In this document: positions 1 to 7,993 of the stretch, piece after piece | Layout: each line of letters starts with the position of its first letter | How positions within the stretch are numbered: position 1 is the first letter of the stretch | Assembly: GCF_020697055.1 (NCBI RefSeq) | Contig: NZ_JAJFBP010000021.1 | Location: 1 to 64,000, forward strand | DNA length: 64,000 bases | Direction of reading: 5' to 3' | Origin: Panacagrimonas sp. | Lineage (GTDB): Bacteria > Pseudomonadota > Gammaproteobacteria > Nevskiales > Nevskiaceae | Program-made: the position numbers and the translations under genes | Notes under the pieces: model-generated | Databases searched by the model: none | What the model was told of the DNA's origin: nothing | What the model saw: only the letters and a program-made list of their open reading frames with translations

Positions 1-255
1 GGTGTCCGACTGCAGCGTCGCGCAGCAGGCCAGCGTCTTGCGCTCGTCGCGCTCGAAATCCATCAACGCGAACGGCGAGGCCTCGCCGTGCTCGATCTCG
101 CCGTCGACCACCTGCACCTTGCAGGTGGCGCACAGGCCGTGACAGCAGGCGTGCGGCAGATAGATGCCGGCACGCAGCGCGGCGTCGAGCATCGTCTGGC
201 CGTCTTCGACCTCGATCGTCGCGCCGAGCGGCTCGATGGTGAGTTGGTAGGTCAT
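1..255 (-). CDS. dmpP: Phenol hydroxylase reductase component DmpP, N-terminal part (cut by window edge)
   Basis: Only the first 85 codons are inside the window; the gene continues past the left edge. The start ATG at 253-255 opens MTYQLTIEPLGATIEV, followed by a plant-type [2Fe-2S] ferredoxin domain with the Cys cluster ACCHGLCATC (C-x4-C-x2-C). In the DmpP/PhP family this ferredoxin domain precedes FAD- and NADH-binding domains that pass electrons to the diiron hydroxylase. Those domains lie outside the window and cannot be checked. It is the last phenol hydroxylase component visible in the order K-L-M-N-O-P. An unusual 124-bp spacer rich in inverted repeats separates it from dmpO. Confidence 0.93.
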   Translation of the reverse strand, partial: MTYQLTIEPLGATIEVEDGQTMLDAALRAGIYLPHACCHGLCATCKVQVVDGEIEHGEASPFALMDFERDERKTLACCATLQSDT

Positions 256-379
256 GGTCCTCCTGTGGGCCCTCTCCCGCTTGCGGCAGAAGGTGGCGCG
301 AAGCGCCGGGAGACGGCCTCGCCACGGCCGGCACCCTCTCCCCGCCCCTCTCCCGCACGCGGGAGAGAGAAACAAGGGA
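256..379. repeat. REP-like palindromic element inside the phenol hydroxylase operon (dmpO-dmpP spacer)
   Basis: The spacer holds several inverted repeats. The clearest is a perfect palindrome at 348-367 with 9-nt arms (CTCTCCCGC / GCGGGAGAG) around a 2-nt loop. A second CTCTCCCGC-type arm occurs near 271-280. C-rich CCCTCTCCC tracts next to GC-rich hairpins resemble dispersed REP-type repeats of high-GC proteobacteria. As it lies within a transcription unit, it could attenuate or stabilise the mRNA between dmpO and dmpP, which is inference. No poly-T tract marks it as a terminator. Confidence 0.65.
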
Positions 380-730
380 TCACCCGCAGAGCGTGTTCAT
401 CCCCGGCGTGCGGAACCGCAGCAGATCCTTGTGCCCGATCCCGTTCTCCGAAAAGCTCTTGCCGACGTCGATCGCGATCGGTTCGTGATCCCGGATCCAC
501 TCGACGCACGTCCAGTCGACGCGATCGGCATCCGGATCCGCCGCGATCAGCGGGCGGATCGTCGCCTCGAGGAAATCGACCACGCGCGTCGACGGCGACG
601 GACACGTGATGAACGGCGCGGCGAACATCAGGTGGTGATCCCAGCTCCAGTAGACGAGCTGGTCACCGTGGTAGTGCTCGATGCCGTCCACGGGACGCAA
701 TGGGTAGGGCTTCAGGGCGACGACGGCCAT
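380..730 (-). CDS. dmpO: Phenol hydroxylase subunit DmpO (gamma subunit of the hydroxylase)
   Basis: This 116-residue protein (start MAVVALKPYPLRPVDG) matches the P4/DmpO family, the small structural subunit of the (alpha-beta-gamma)2 phenol hydroxylase. The family has no catalytic metal site, and none is seen here. The ATG at 728-730 lies 14 nt after the dmpN stop and is preceded by an AGGAGGAG-like ribosome binding site, which decides the start. A much longer open frame overlaps it antisense to dmpN and is rejected as a shadow. Length and position between dmpN and dmpP match other dmp, phe and mph operons. Confidence 0.93.
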   Translation of the reverse strand: MAVVALKPYPLRPVDGIEHYHGDQLVYWSWDHHLMFAAPFITCPSPSTRVVDFLEATIRPLIAADPDADRVDWTCVEWIRDHEPIAIDVGKSFSENGIGHKDLLRFRTPGMNTLCG

Positions 731-744
731 GTCCGTTCTCCTCC

Positions 745-2274
745 TCAGGTGCCGTTGTTCGACGTGGCCATGCCTCTCCACGCCGCGAAGTTGCGCTGAT
801 CGCGCGAGCCGACGAAGTCGCCGTTGTCCTTGCCGTCGACGAGGTTGACCCAGCGCATCCAGTTCTCGATGCCGCCACCACCCGAGGTGCCCTGGAACAG
901 CTGGTTCATCGGCATCCAGGCCTGCACGTACTTCTCCGGCTCGTGCTCGACGATCTCGCGGCAGTGGTCCGAGCAGAAGTGATAACGATGCCCGTCGATC
1001 ACGCGCTCGCGATGGCACAGCAGCGTCGGATCGTCGGGCTCGGTGAACACGCAGGGCATCTGGCAGCACTGGCACAGCTTGGCCAGCCCCACGTTGCGGA
1101 ACTGCGTGCCGGCGTCGGCGAGCTTCTTGAAGTAATCCCAGCGCGGCCGGTAATGGCGATCGAACGTCTCCGGGTACTTCGACGAGAGCCAGTCGAGGTC
1201 GGCCTCGCTCGGGATCCAGCCGTGGAACGCGGTGCCGAACGACCACTGGTAGAACGCCAGCATGAACTGGTGCGAGATGTGGTCGCGCGCCTTGGCGGCG
1301 TCCTTCCAGCCCTTGGGCGGACGGATGCCGTAGCGCGCCAGGTCCTTGAACAACGCGCTGCCATTGTCCTCGGCGTAGATCTCCCAGGCCTCGGCCCAGC
1401 TCATCACGCGCTTGGGCAGCATGTAATCCATCATCGTCCCGACCAGCGACAGCAGGCGCAGGCCGCGCCAGAACCACTTGTCGAGCCAGCGCTGCACGAT
1501 CGGCAGGTTCGCCGGGTCCTGCTCGAGGATGAACTTGATGCATTCGAGGCCGAGCGTCATGTGCCGCGCCTCGTCGGACTGCGCCGAGAAGCCGAACGTC
1601 ACCGTCGCCATGTCGCCGTTGTACGCGGCGCCGGACATGAACGGCACGAACAGCAGGTTGGTCAGCACGTACTCGAACGAGAAACCGATCGCGACCATGA
1701 ACTCGAACGGCCCGCCGGTCATCGCGTCGTCGAAGAACGAGCGCGGCACCGAGTTGTACCACATGCGATCCCGCATCTGGATGAAGGCGTGGAACCCGTC
1801 GTAGTAGCGGTTGTAGCTCGACAGCGCGTGGATCTGCGTCTGCGCGTGACGCAGTTCGTCGATCGACTGCATCTGGCAAGCCACCTGCGTTCCGACACCG
1901 GGAAACTCGCGGCCCGCGCGTGCAAATCCCTTGTGTGCGCAGTACTCGCCCGGGCTGATCGCTTGCAGGAAGATCTTCAGCGCCGAGAGATAGCGTGCAT
2001 CGGTGATGTTCAGATGCCCGTTGTTCTGCGCGTGCGCATCGATGATCGCGTAGAACTTGCGGTCCTTCTCCGCCTGGTACTTCCAGTACGCGTCCATCGT
2101 CAGGCGGAACGGATCCTCCCACTTGTCCCAGTCGTGGATCACGATCCCTTCGTACGCGGCGTAGGGGTAGAGTTTTTCGTGCGGCTGGTAGCTCGGCGTC
2201 CAGCCGAGGTCGCGCGTCATCAGCCGGTACTTTTCCTTCAGTCCCAGCTTGGCCTTCTGCACTTTCATGTCCAT
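745..2274 (-). CDS. dmpN: Phenol hydroxylase large (alpha) subunit DmpN, diiron oxygenase
   Basis: The 509-residue catalytic subunit hydroxylates phenol, and often methylphenols, to catechols using O2 at a carboxylate-bridged diiron centre. Diiron ligand motifs are intact: E110 in SPGEY, E140 and H143 in DELRH, E201, and E235 and H238 in DEARH. The C-terminus carries a YHS-type Cys-rich segment (CQCCQMPC, then FCSDHC), as in phenol hydroxylase family members and unlike most toluene monooxygenases. It lies 23 nt downstream of dmpM and 14 nt upstream of dmpO in the operon. Nothing suggests inactivation. Substrate range cannot be read directly. Confidence 0.96.
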   Translation of the reverse strand: MDMKVQKAKLGLKEKYRLMTRDLGWTPSYQPHEKLYPYAAYEGIVIHDWDKWEDPFRLTMDAYWKYQAEKDRKFYAIIDAHAQNNGHLNITDARYLSALKIFLQAISPGEYCAHKGFARAGREFPGVGTQVACQMQSIDELRHAQTQIHALSSYNRYYDGFHAFIQMRDRMWYNSVPRSFFDDAMTGGPFEFMVAIGFSFEYVLTNLLFVPFMSGAAYNGDMATVTFGFSAQSDEARHMTLGLECIKFILEQDPANLPIVQRWLDKWFWRGLRLLSLVGTMMDYMLPKRVMSWAEAWEIYAEDNGSALFKDLARYGIRPPKGWKDAAKARDHISHQFMLAFYQWSFGTAFHGWIPSEADLDWLSSKYPETFDRHYRPRWDYFKKLADAGTQFRNVGLAKLCQCCQMPCVFTEPDDPTLLCHRERVIDGHRYHFCSDHCREIVEHEPEKYVQAWMPMNQLFQGTSGGGGIENWMRWVNLVDGKDNGDFVGSRDQRNFAAWRGMATSNNGT

Positions 2275-2297
2275 GTCGGCGATTCCGGTGATGTGTC

Positions 2298-2567
2298 TTA
2301 GTGGTTCCAGCTCAGGCTGAGTTCGTCCTCGTCCTCGCTGACGTGACCGCCGAGCGTGACGAGATTGATGTGCAGCGATTGCAGATCGAACGCGCCGCCG
2401 GTCTTCTCCTCGACGGTCGTGCGACGGATCACCAAATGCTCGGGCGCATCGATGCGCACCATCGCGGGCTGGCGGGTGACCTTGGCGCGCGGGTTGTCCT
2501 GCTCGATCGCCTCGACGATGGCCCGCGTCTCTTCGTTGGACTGCAGCACGATGAAGACCTGTGACAT
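2298..2567 (-). CDS. dmpM: Phenol hydroxylase regulatory (coupling) protein DmpM
   Basis: This 89-residue protein (MSQVFIVLQSNEETRA...) belongs to the MmoB/DmpM effector family. These cofactorless proteins bind the hydroxylase and couple reduction to substrate oxidation. Length and the opening beta-strand (VFIVLQSN) are typical. It starts 10 nt after the dmpL stop and ends 23 nt before dmpN, so it is probably co-transcribed with both. No deviations were noted. Confidence 0.94.
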   Translation of the reverse strand: MSQVFIVLQSNEETRAIVEAIEQDNPRAKVTRQPAMVRIDAPEHLVIRRTTVEEKTGGAFDLQSLHINLVTLGGHVSEDEDELSLSWNH

Positions 2568-2577
2568 GGCGGGTTCC

Positions 2578-3570
2578 TCAGCGCGTGACGCCGGCTTTGC
2601 CGAGACGTCCGGCGAAGTCGGTCATCTGGTCCTCGACGGCGGACTGGGCCTGATCGCCCAGAACGATCGCGACGATCGGCAGCACCGCCAGCGCCGCGCG
2701 CGGCAGCCAGCGGTCGATCCAGTCGCACAGCGCGGCGCGGTTGTCGGCCGACTCGGCCGCGAGCGTTTTGGTCACCGCGTCGATCCACTTGCGGGTTTCA
2801 CTGCCCCACTCGCTCATGAACTGCGTGAGCATCGCGACGCACGATGCGCCGCGCGCCGACAGCACGTCGTCCACCAGGTGCTCGTAGACCAGCGGATAGA
2901 GCAGACCGTCGAGCACCAGGTTCTGCGCGACGAACACTTCGACCGGATCGCGCAGCGCCATCGTGTCCTCGGTGTAGTGGCGCAGCGGCTGCCAGGTTGC
3001 GTCCACCATCCACGCACGCTTGCCGGCCCCCAGCGATTCGGGGTCGCCGAGCAGCAGGCCCAGGCGCGACAGGTATTGCGCGATGCCGAGCTGGTCCATC
3101 GCCTGGAACATGCATGGCTGCGTGAACGTCGTGCCGAATCCGTAGCCGCAGATCAGCGTGTTGTTCTGGTTGGCGCCCCAGGCCGCGTGACGCAGCGGCA
3201 TCAGCAGCGCGAGCACCTGTGCGGTGAGTTCGCCCGGCATCAGCGCGGACAGGCCGCGGGATTCGACGAACGCGAAATTGGCCTCGGCGGTGTCCTGCTG
3301 GCGCGCTCGCGTCAGCGTGTAGCTCGAGTAGTAGAACTGGCGCGGATCCTTGATCGCGTACCAATCGCGCATGCGAACGCGAGACAGATCCGGGTCGTAC
3401 AGCTGCTGCTCGGGATCCCAGGTCGGACGGTAGTGCAGGTTCTCGACGGCCTGGATGTCGTAGCTCGCCTCCTGGTATCGACTCGCGGGCTTGGCGCCGA
3501 AACGCTGCTCGAGATGGTCGTACGCGTGGCGCTGGGGTTCGATCGTGACGGTGCGCAGGTCGATCTGCAT
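2578..3570 (-). CDS. dmpL: Phenol hydroxylase beta subunit DmpL
   Basis: The 330-residue protein starts MQIDLRTVTIEPQRHAYDHL and belongs to the ferritin-like beta subunit family (P1/DmpL). This subunit packs against DmpN but lacks the diiron ligands. Characteristic stretches include FYYSSYTLTRARQQ and QPCMFQAMDQLGIAQYLSR. The ATG at 3568-3570 follows a GGAGAG ribosome binding site. The frame stays open 306 nt further upstream, but that extension overlaps dmpK and is not used. Order and spacing (28 nt after dmpK, 10 nt before dmpM) are those of standard phenol hydroxylase operons. Confidence 0.95.
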   Translation of the reverse strand: MQIDLRTVTIEPQRHAYDHLEQRFGAKPASRYQEASYDIQAVENLHYRPTWDPEQQLYDPDLSRVRMRDWYAIKDPRQFYYSSYTLTRARQQDTAEANFAFVESRGLSALMPGELTAQVLALLMPLRHAAWGANQNNTLICGYGFGTTFTQPCMFQAMDQLGIAQYLSRLGLLLGDPESLGAGKRAWMVDATWQPLRHYTEDTMALRDPVEVFVAQNLVLDGLLYPLVYEHLVDDVLSARGASCVAMLTQFMSEWGSETRKWIDAVTKTLAAESADNRAALCDWIDRWLPRAALAVLPIVAIVLGDQAQSAVEDQMTDFAGRLGKAGVTR

Positions 3571-3598
3571 GAGGCTCTCCTTCCTGGTGTTGTTTCGA

Positions 3599-3805
3599 TC
3601 AGACGTCGTCGCCGAGCACGATCGCGTGCTGGTCGCGACAGAACGCGCGGAAATCTTCGGGCGGGAGCAGCAGCTCGACCGCAACGTCCGGATCGCCGAT
3701 GGCGAATGCGAATTCGACGAGCCCGCGCTTTTCGCCGAGCACGCGAACGAATCGGCGCGTGATGTCGAACGAGGTCGCGGCCGCGGCCACTGACGTAGTC
3801 CCCAT
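3599..3805 (-). CDS. dmpK: Phenol hydroxylase assembly protein DmpK
   Basis: A 68-residue protein starting MGTTSVAAAATSFD. DmpK/P0 family proteins are small first-gene products that help produce the active, iron-loaded oxygenase and are not part of the catalytic cycle. Length and first-gene position fit. The ATG at 3803-3805 has a GAGGAGA-type ribosome binding site just upstream. The sigma-54 promoter of the operon lies about 75 nt before this start. Confidence 0.9.
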   Translation of the reverse strand: MGTTSVAAAATSFDITRRFVRVLGEKRGLVEFAFAIGDPDVAVELLLPPEDFRAFCRDQHAIVLGDDV

Positions 3806-3879
3806 TGGAATCTCCTCGCAGCGTGGGTGTCCGATCGCGTCGTCGGAAAGGGGATCCGCGACGCGTTGACGGACACCGG

Positions 3880-3895
3880 AGCACCGGTTGTGCCA
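3880..3895 (-). promoter_or_regulatory. Sigma-54 (-24/-12) promoter of the phenol hydroxylase operon
   Basis: On the minus strand the sequence reads TGGCAC-AACCG-GTGCT. It keeps the invariant GG and GC at the correct spacing and matches the TGGCAC-N5-TTGCW consensus except for one T-to-G change. It lies 75 nt upstream of dmpK, and a sigma-54 activator gene lies just beyond. DmpR-controlled phenol operons are the classical sigma-54 case, so sequence and context agree. Confidence 0.85.
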
Positions 3896-3959
3896 TTTCC
3901 CCAAGCCCTTGAGCACGTTGAAGGTGCGCCCGATCCAGCCGCGAAAAGGCGGCCGCGCG

Positions 3960-4009
3960 CTGTACGCGAAGGTACGACGGACGGATTTGGCTGTACGGAA
4001 ACGTACAGC
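3960..4009. promoter_or_regulatory. Tandem upstream activating sequences for the DmpR-type regulator
   Basis: A perfect palindrome at 3990-4009 (GCTGTACG-GAAA-CGTACAGC) is followed by a degenerate copy at 3960-3977 (CTGTACG-CGAA-GGTACGA). Their centres are about 31 bp apart, close to three helical turns, which is how paired XylR/DmpR enhancers are arranged. They sit about 70-110 bp upstream of the sigma-54 promoter. The core differs from the TTGATCAATTGATCAA-type XylR/DmpR site, so the assignment rests on geometry and neighbours. Confidence 0.75.
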
Positions 4010-4018
4010 GGCGGCGCG

Positions 4019-5701
4019 CTACTCGGCCGACGATCCCGCGTCGCGCTTTAGCCGGTAGCCGAGCTGGCGTCGCGTGATGCCGAGCAGCTTGGCGGCGTGG
4101 GTCAGATTGCCGCCGGAACGCTGCATCGCACGTTCGATCAGCTGCGCCTCGTGGCGATCCAGATCGAAGCCCGCGCCGAGCAGCGCATCGAGCGTGTGCG
4201 TCTGGTCCGCGACGTCCGGATCGCTGACGCGACCCGATGCGCCGAGCGTCACGCCGACCGACAGTCCCGGCGGCGTGCCGGCGAACAGGTGCTGCACCTC
4301 GATCTCGCCGCCCGAAGGCGCCAGCAGCACGCCGCGCTCGATGGCGTTCTCCAGTTCGCGCACGTTGCCCGGCCAGGGGTGGGCCTTGATCGATTGCGAC
4401 GCGCGCTCGCTCAGGTCCAGACCCGTCTTGCCGTAGCGGCCCTGGTATTTCTCGATCAGCGCGGCGGCCAGCAGCGGGATGTCGATACGCCGGTCGCGCA
4501 GCGGCGGAATCTCCACGGGGAACGTCGCGATGCGGTAGTAGAGATCGGCGCGGAACTTTCCGGCCGCAACCGCCGCGTGCAGATCGACGTTGGTCGCCGC
4601 GATCAGGCGCACGTCGACGCGGCGCGACTGTGCGTCGCCCAGACGTTCGACTTCGCCGCTCTGCAGCACGCGCAGCAGCTTGGCCTGCGCGGCCAGCGAC
4701 AGTTCGCCGATCTCGTCGAGAAACAGCGTGCCGCCGTCGGCGCGCTCGAAACGTCCGGGCCGCGAGTCCTGCGCGCCGGTGAAGGCGCCCTTGCGCACGC
4801 CGAACAGCTCGGACTCCACGAGGTCCTGCGGGATCGCCGCGCAGTTGACCGCGACGAACGGCTTGTTCGCACGCGGTCCGTGTTCGTGCAGCCAGCGCGC
4901 GAACATCTCCTTGCCCACGCCGGTCTCGCCCAGCAGCAGCACGGTGATCGGAGCGCTCGCCGACTGGCGCAACAGATCGAAGGCCTCGATGAACGCCGGC
5001 GACTGTCCGACCAGCGCGCCGCGATCATCCGGACTGCGCGGGCGGCCGCGCAGCAGGCGCAGTTCCTCCTCCACGCCGCGCAGTTCGTCGGGCCCGCCGA
5101 TGCTGCGGAAGTAGTCGACGTAGTCCTGGTCGTCTTCCCATGCGTCGGCCGTCCGCCCTTCGATCACGCAGCGATCGTGTCCCTGGCGGATGCACTGCGT
5201 TTCGCGGAACACGATGAAGCGCTTGAAGAAGCGGCTGGTGAATCCCGAGGCGTACCCGATCAGGTTCCAGCACGCCGGCTCCTCGCCGATGCCGTAATGC
5301 TGGATGTGCGATTCGGCCTCCCAGGAATGGCGCCATTCCACCTGGCCTTCGAATCGGCCTTCCTGCCAGTCGATCTTCGACTCGAGCACGGTCGCCTTGA
5401 CCAGGCCTTCGAATCCGTGGAGTTCCGGGCCGATGCGAAAGACATCGTACGGATCGCCGCGTCCTTCGAGCTTGAGCGCGAGATCGGCGTCGTGCTGTCC
5501 CGACACGAAGCCCATGCGCAGCAACAGCCCCTGCGCGCGCGAGGTGCCCAACGATTCGAACAGCTCGCGACGCAGCGCGCCCAGCGCCTTGGCGTGGACC
5601 AGCAGCATGCGGTTGTCGTCCAGCCAGATCTGGCCGGAGTCGATGTCGAATCGCAGCCGCGAGCGCAGCTGGAACTGCTCGGTCAGGCGTTGCTCGCCCA
5701 T
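4019..5701 (-). CDS. dmpR: DmpR/XylR-family sigma-54-dependent activator of phenol catabolism
   Basis: The 560-residue protein has the XylR/DmpR architecture. An N-terminal XylR_N domain (about 15-120) is followed by a V4R effector-binding domain containing EEPACWNLIGYASGF and spaced Cys residues. Next is an AAA+ domain with Walker A (LGETGVGKE), the sigma-54 contact loop GAFTGA and Walker B (GTLFLDEIGEL). A Fis-type helix-turn-helix closes the protein (NLTHAAKLLGITRRQLGYRL). Family members bind a phenolic effector directly and activate -24/-12 promoters. It lies on the same strand just upstream of the operon, and the paired palindromes fall immediately after its stop. The symbol follows the family; the effector is inferred. 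Confidence 0.92.
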   Translation of the reverse strand: MGEQRLTEQFQLRSRLRFDIDSGQIWLDDNRMLLVHAKALGALRRELFESLGTSRAQGLLLRMGFVSGQHDADLALKLEGRGDPYDVFRIGPELHGFEGLVKATVLESKIDWQEGRFEGQVEWRHSWEAESHIQHYGIGEEPACWNLIGYASGFTSRFFKRFIVFRETQCIRQGHDRCVIEGRTADAWEDDQDYVDYFRSIGGPDELRGVEEELRLLRGRPRSPDDRGALVGQSPAFIEAFDLLRQSASAPITVLLLGETGVGKEMFARWLHEHGPRANKPFVAVNCAAIPQDLVESELFGVRKGAFTGAQDSRPGRFERADGGTLFLDEIGELSLAAQAKLLRVLQSGEVERLGDAQSRRVDVRLIAATNVDLHAAVAAGKFRADLYYRIATFPVEIPPLRDRRIDIPLLAAALIEKYQGRYGKTGLDLSERASQSIKAHPWPGNVRELENAIERGVLLAPSGGEIEVQHLFAGTPPGLSVGVTLGASGRVSDPDVADQTHTLDALLGAGFDLDRHEAQLIERAMQRSGGNLTHAAKLLGITRRQLGYRLKRDAGSSAE

Positions 5702-5789
5702 TGTTGGAATCCTCCAGCGCCTAGCCTACCGAGGACCTCCGGGGCGCGTCAGGGGCCAAACCCGCATCCGGCCATCGACGAACGTGAAC

Positions 5790-6863
5790 TCAGGCGGCGC
5801 GGCGCGCCGACTCCGTGCCACCGGCAGACAGCAGCTCGCGCGCCATCGCATCGGCGAGCACGTGCGGCGGCCTGCGTGTCGCGCGCGACGTCTCGAACAG
5901 ATGCTCCAGCGTCGTTTCGATGTTCGCGACCCGCGCCGCGATGGCGCCCGCGGTGTTGCCGCCGAGGTAGTCCAGGCCGCACGCGATGATGCCGCCGGCG
6001 TTGATCACGTAATCCGGTGCGTACAGCACGCCGGCGTCGAACAGTCGCTGGCCATCGGCGTCGCTGCGCAGCTGGTTGTTCGCGGCCCCGGCGACCACGT
6101 TGGCTTCCAGCCGACCGATGCTCGCCTCGTCGAGCACCGCACCCAGCGCGCAGGGCGCAACGACGTCGACGTTCTGGAACAGGATGTCGTCCACGTGGAC
6201 CGCGGTTGCGCGCCACTGCGCGCACACGTGCTCGACCGACGCGGGATCCAGGTCGGCCACCACGAGCTCGGCGCCGGCGCGATGCAGGTATTCGCACAGG
6301 TGACGCCCGACGTGGCCCAGGCCCTGCACCGCCACCGTGACGCCGGCCAGACCGGAACGGCCCAGTCGTGCGCGCACCGCGGCGCGGATGCCCAGGAACG
6401 TCCCGCGCGCGGTATGCGGCGAAGGATCTCCGCCGGCATTGCGCGAATCGTGGATCGGCGGCAGGCCGCTCACGTACGACGTCCGCCTGGCCACCGAAGC
6501 CATGTTCGCAACCGACACGCCGACGTCCTCGGCGGTGACGTAACGACCGCCGAGCCGCTGCACGACATCGCCAAAGGCCTCGAACTGCGCATCCGTCACC
6601 GCTTCTCCGGGTCGGCGCAGGATCACCGCCTTGCCGCCGCCCAGCGGCAGGCCGGCGATCGCGTTCTTGAAGCTCATGCCGCGCGACAGGCGCAGCGCGT
6701 CGGTCAGCGCAGCCTGCGAATCGGCATAGGTCCAGGCGCGGCATCCGCCCATCGCGGGGCCCAGCGCGGTGGAGTGGATCGCCACGATCGCACGCAGGCC
6801 GCTGGCCGCGTCGTTGAAGAACGTGACGCTTTCGTGTGCATCGAACGCTTCGCTTTCGAACAT
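5790..6863 (-). CDS. Leu/Phe/Val-type amino acid dehydrogenase
   Basis: The 357-residue protein matches the Glu/Leu/Phe/Val dehydrogenase family, which deaminates branched-chain or aromatic amino acids to 2-oxoacids with NAD(P)+. The catalytic Lys is in GLPLGGGKAVI, the substrate segment is GPAMGGCR, and the Rossmann nucleotide motif is VQGLGHVGRHL. I chose the ATG giving MFESEAFDAHESV. An upstream in-frame ATG would add 12 residues unlike the family. It is divergent from an Lrp-type regulator, the usual partner of amino-acid dehydrogenases. Substrate preference cannot be read. Confidence 0.87.
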   Translation of the reverse strand: MFESEAFDAHESVTFFNDAASGLRAIVAIHSTALGPAMGGCRAWTYADSQAALTDALRLSRGMSFKNAIAGLPLGGGKAVILRRPGEAVTDAQFEAFGDVVQRLGGRYVTAEDVGVSVANMASVARRTSYVSGLPPIHDSRNAGGDPSPHTARGTFLGIRAAVRARLGRSGLAGVTVAVQGLGHVGRHLCEYLHRAGAELVVADLDPASVEHVCAQWRATAVHVDDILFQNVDVVAPCALGAVLDEASIGRLEANVVAGAANNQLRSDADGQRLFDAGVLYAPDYVINAGGIIACGLDYLGGNTAGAIAARVANIETTLEHLFETSRATRRPPHVLADAMARELLSAGGTESARRAA

Positions 6864-6985
6864 GGGGTGCCGCCAGGAGATCATCGACGAAGCGACCACT
6901 GTATTCCCGTATGGATGGAAAATGGTCCCCGTTTTCGGACTCTGGTAGGCTCGTTTCGCAACAACGTTCCGGAAACTGTCGATTT

Positions 6986-7504
6986 ATGGAAACGCTGCTG
7001 TCCGACCTCCAACCCGTCGATCTGCGCATCCTCGAGATCCTGCAGAAGGACGTCACCACGTCGACGGCGCAGATCGCACGCGAGGTGGCGTCGTCGAAGA
7101 CCGTCGTGTGGCGCCGCATCCAGCGCCTCGTCGACCTCGGCATCATCCGCGAGCGCGTTGCGGTGCTCGATCACCGCAAGATCGGACTGCCGATGCTGGT
7201 GTTCGCCAACGTGAAGATGTCGCGGCACAGCAAGGAGGCGCTGCCGCAGTTCACCGAAGCGGTGAAAGCCATTCCGCAGGTGCTCGAATGCCACTGCCTG
7301 ATGGGCCAGGTGGATTTCCTGCTCAAGATCGCCGTCGCGTCGATCGAGGAGTACCAGCATTTCGTCTGGCAGAAGCTCTCGCAGATCGACGGTGTGCAAG
7401 AGGTGACTTCGGCGATCTCGATGAGCCAGGCGGTCAACACCACGCGCCTGCCGCTGCCGTCGACCCGGAAGCAGCCGCCGCGGGCCCGGCGCAAGCGCGG
7501 TTGA
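6986..7504 (+). CDS. Lrp/AsnC-family transcriptional regulator
   Basis: A 172-residue regulator with an N-terminal winged helix (TSTAQIAREVASSKTVVWRR) and a C-terminal RAM/AsnC effector domain. The start at METLLSDLQPVDLRILEILQ is the usual Lrp opening; the frame extends upstream without family similarity. It is divergent from the amino acid dehydrogenase with a 122-bp shared intergenic region, so it most likely controls that gene in response to an amino acid (inference). It ends 3 nt from the convergent DUF2269 gene. Confidence 0.92.
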   Translation: METLLSDLQPVDLRILEILQKDVTTSTAQIAREVASSKTVVWRRIQRLVDLGIIRERVAVLDHRKIGLPMLVFANVKMSRHSKEALPQFTEAVKAIPQVLECHCLMGQVDFLLKIAVASIEEYQHFVWQKLSQIDGVQEVTSAISMSQAVNTTRLPLPSTRKQPPRARRKRG

Positions 7505-7507
7505 CGC

Positions 7508-7993
7508 TCAGGAAAACGGCAGCGGTTTGACCACCATCAGGTAGACGATCCCGACCACGATCAGGAAAGCGGGAACGCCGAGCACGAACCAGTACGCGAA
7601 ACGCCGATGGAAGCCCGCGCTCAGCGCCGCGACGGATTCGACGCGCGCCGCTTCGCGACTCATCTGGATCTGGATGACCACGACCGGCAGCCACAGCAGC
7701 CCCACCAGCACGAACAATCCCAGGCTCGTCGCGCCCCACGAACCCAGCAGCGGCCACTGCGCGAGTTTCATCAGCGCTACGCCGCTGACGAACTGGATCA
7801 CCACCGCGGGCGCGGTGAAGCAGGTATCGGCGATCACCGTGAGCCGCAGCACGGTGCGCAGCCCGTCGATCTGGCCGATCGCCATCGCGCGCCGATAACC
7901 GAACCACGCGAAGAACGCGATGCCCAGTCCCGTCCCGAACAGGATCGTGGCGCTGAGCACGTGCAGCAGCTTCCAGGCGACATACGCGCTCAT
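7508..7993 (-). CDS. DUF2269-family integral membrane protein
   Basis: A 161-residue protein with about four hydrophobic segments (near 5-25, 55-75, 85-110 and 135-158). It starts MSAYVAWKLLHVLSATILFG. The opening KxLHVLSAxxLFG with conserved His is typical of the DUF2269 family, whose function is unknown. Its start codon overlaps the stop of the upstream saccharopine dehydrogenase-like gene (ATGA), so the two are translationally coupled. Confidence 0.8.
   Translation of the reverse strand: MSAYVAWKLLHVLSATILFGTGLGIAFFAWFGYRRAMAIGQIDGLRTVLRLTVIADTCFTAPAVVIQFVSGVALMKLAQWPLLGSWGATSLGLFVLVGLLWLPVVVIQIQMSREAARVESVAALSAGFHRRFAYWFVLGVPAFLIVVGIVYLMVVKPLPFS

Noticed and set aside
380..2122. A 580-codon open frame overlapping dmpN and dmpO
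   Set aside because: It is another reading frame of the dmpN coding strand with low-complexity Arg/Ala/Asp composition; only its last part (dmpO, from 730) is a real gene.
4097..5989. A 630-codon open frame opposite the DmpR-type gene
   Set aside because: High-GC antisense shadow with no domain; the opposite strand holds a complete XylR-family protein.
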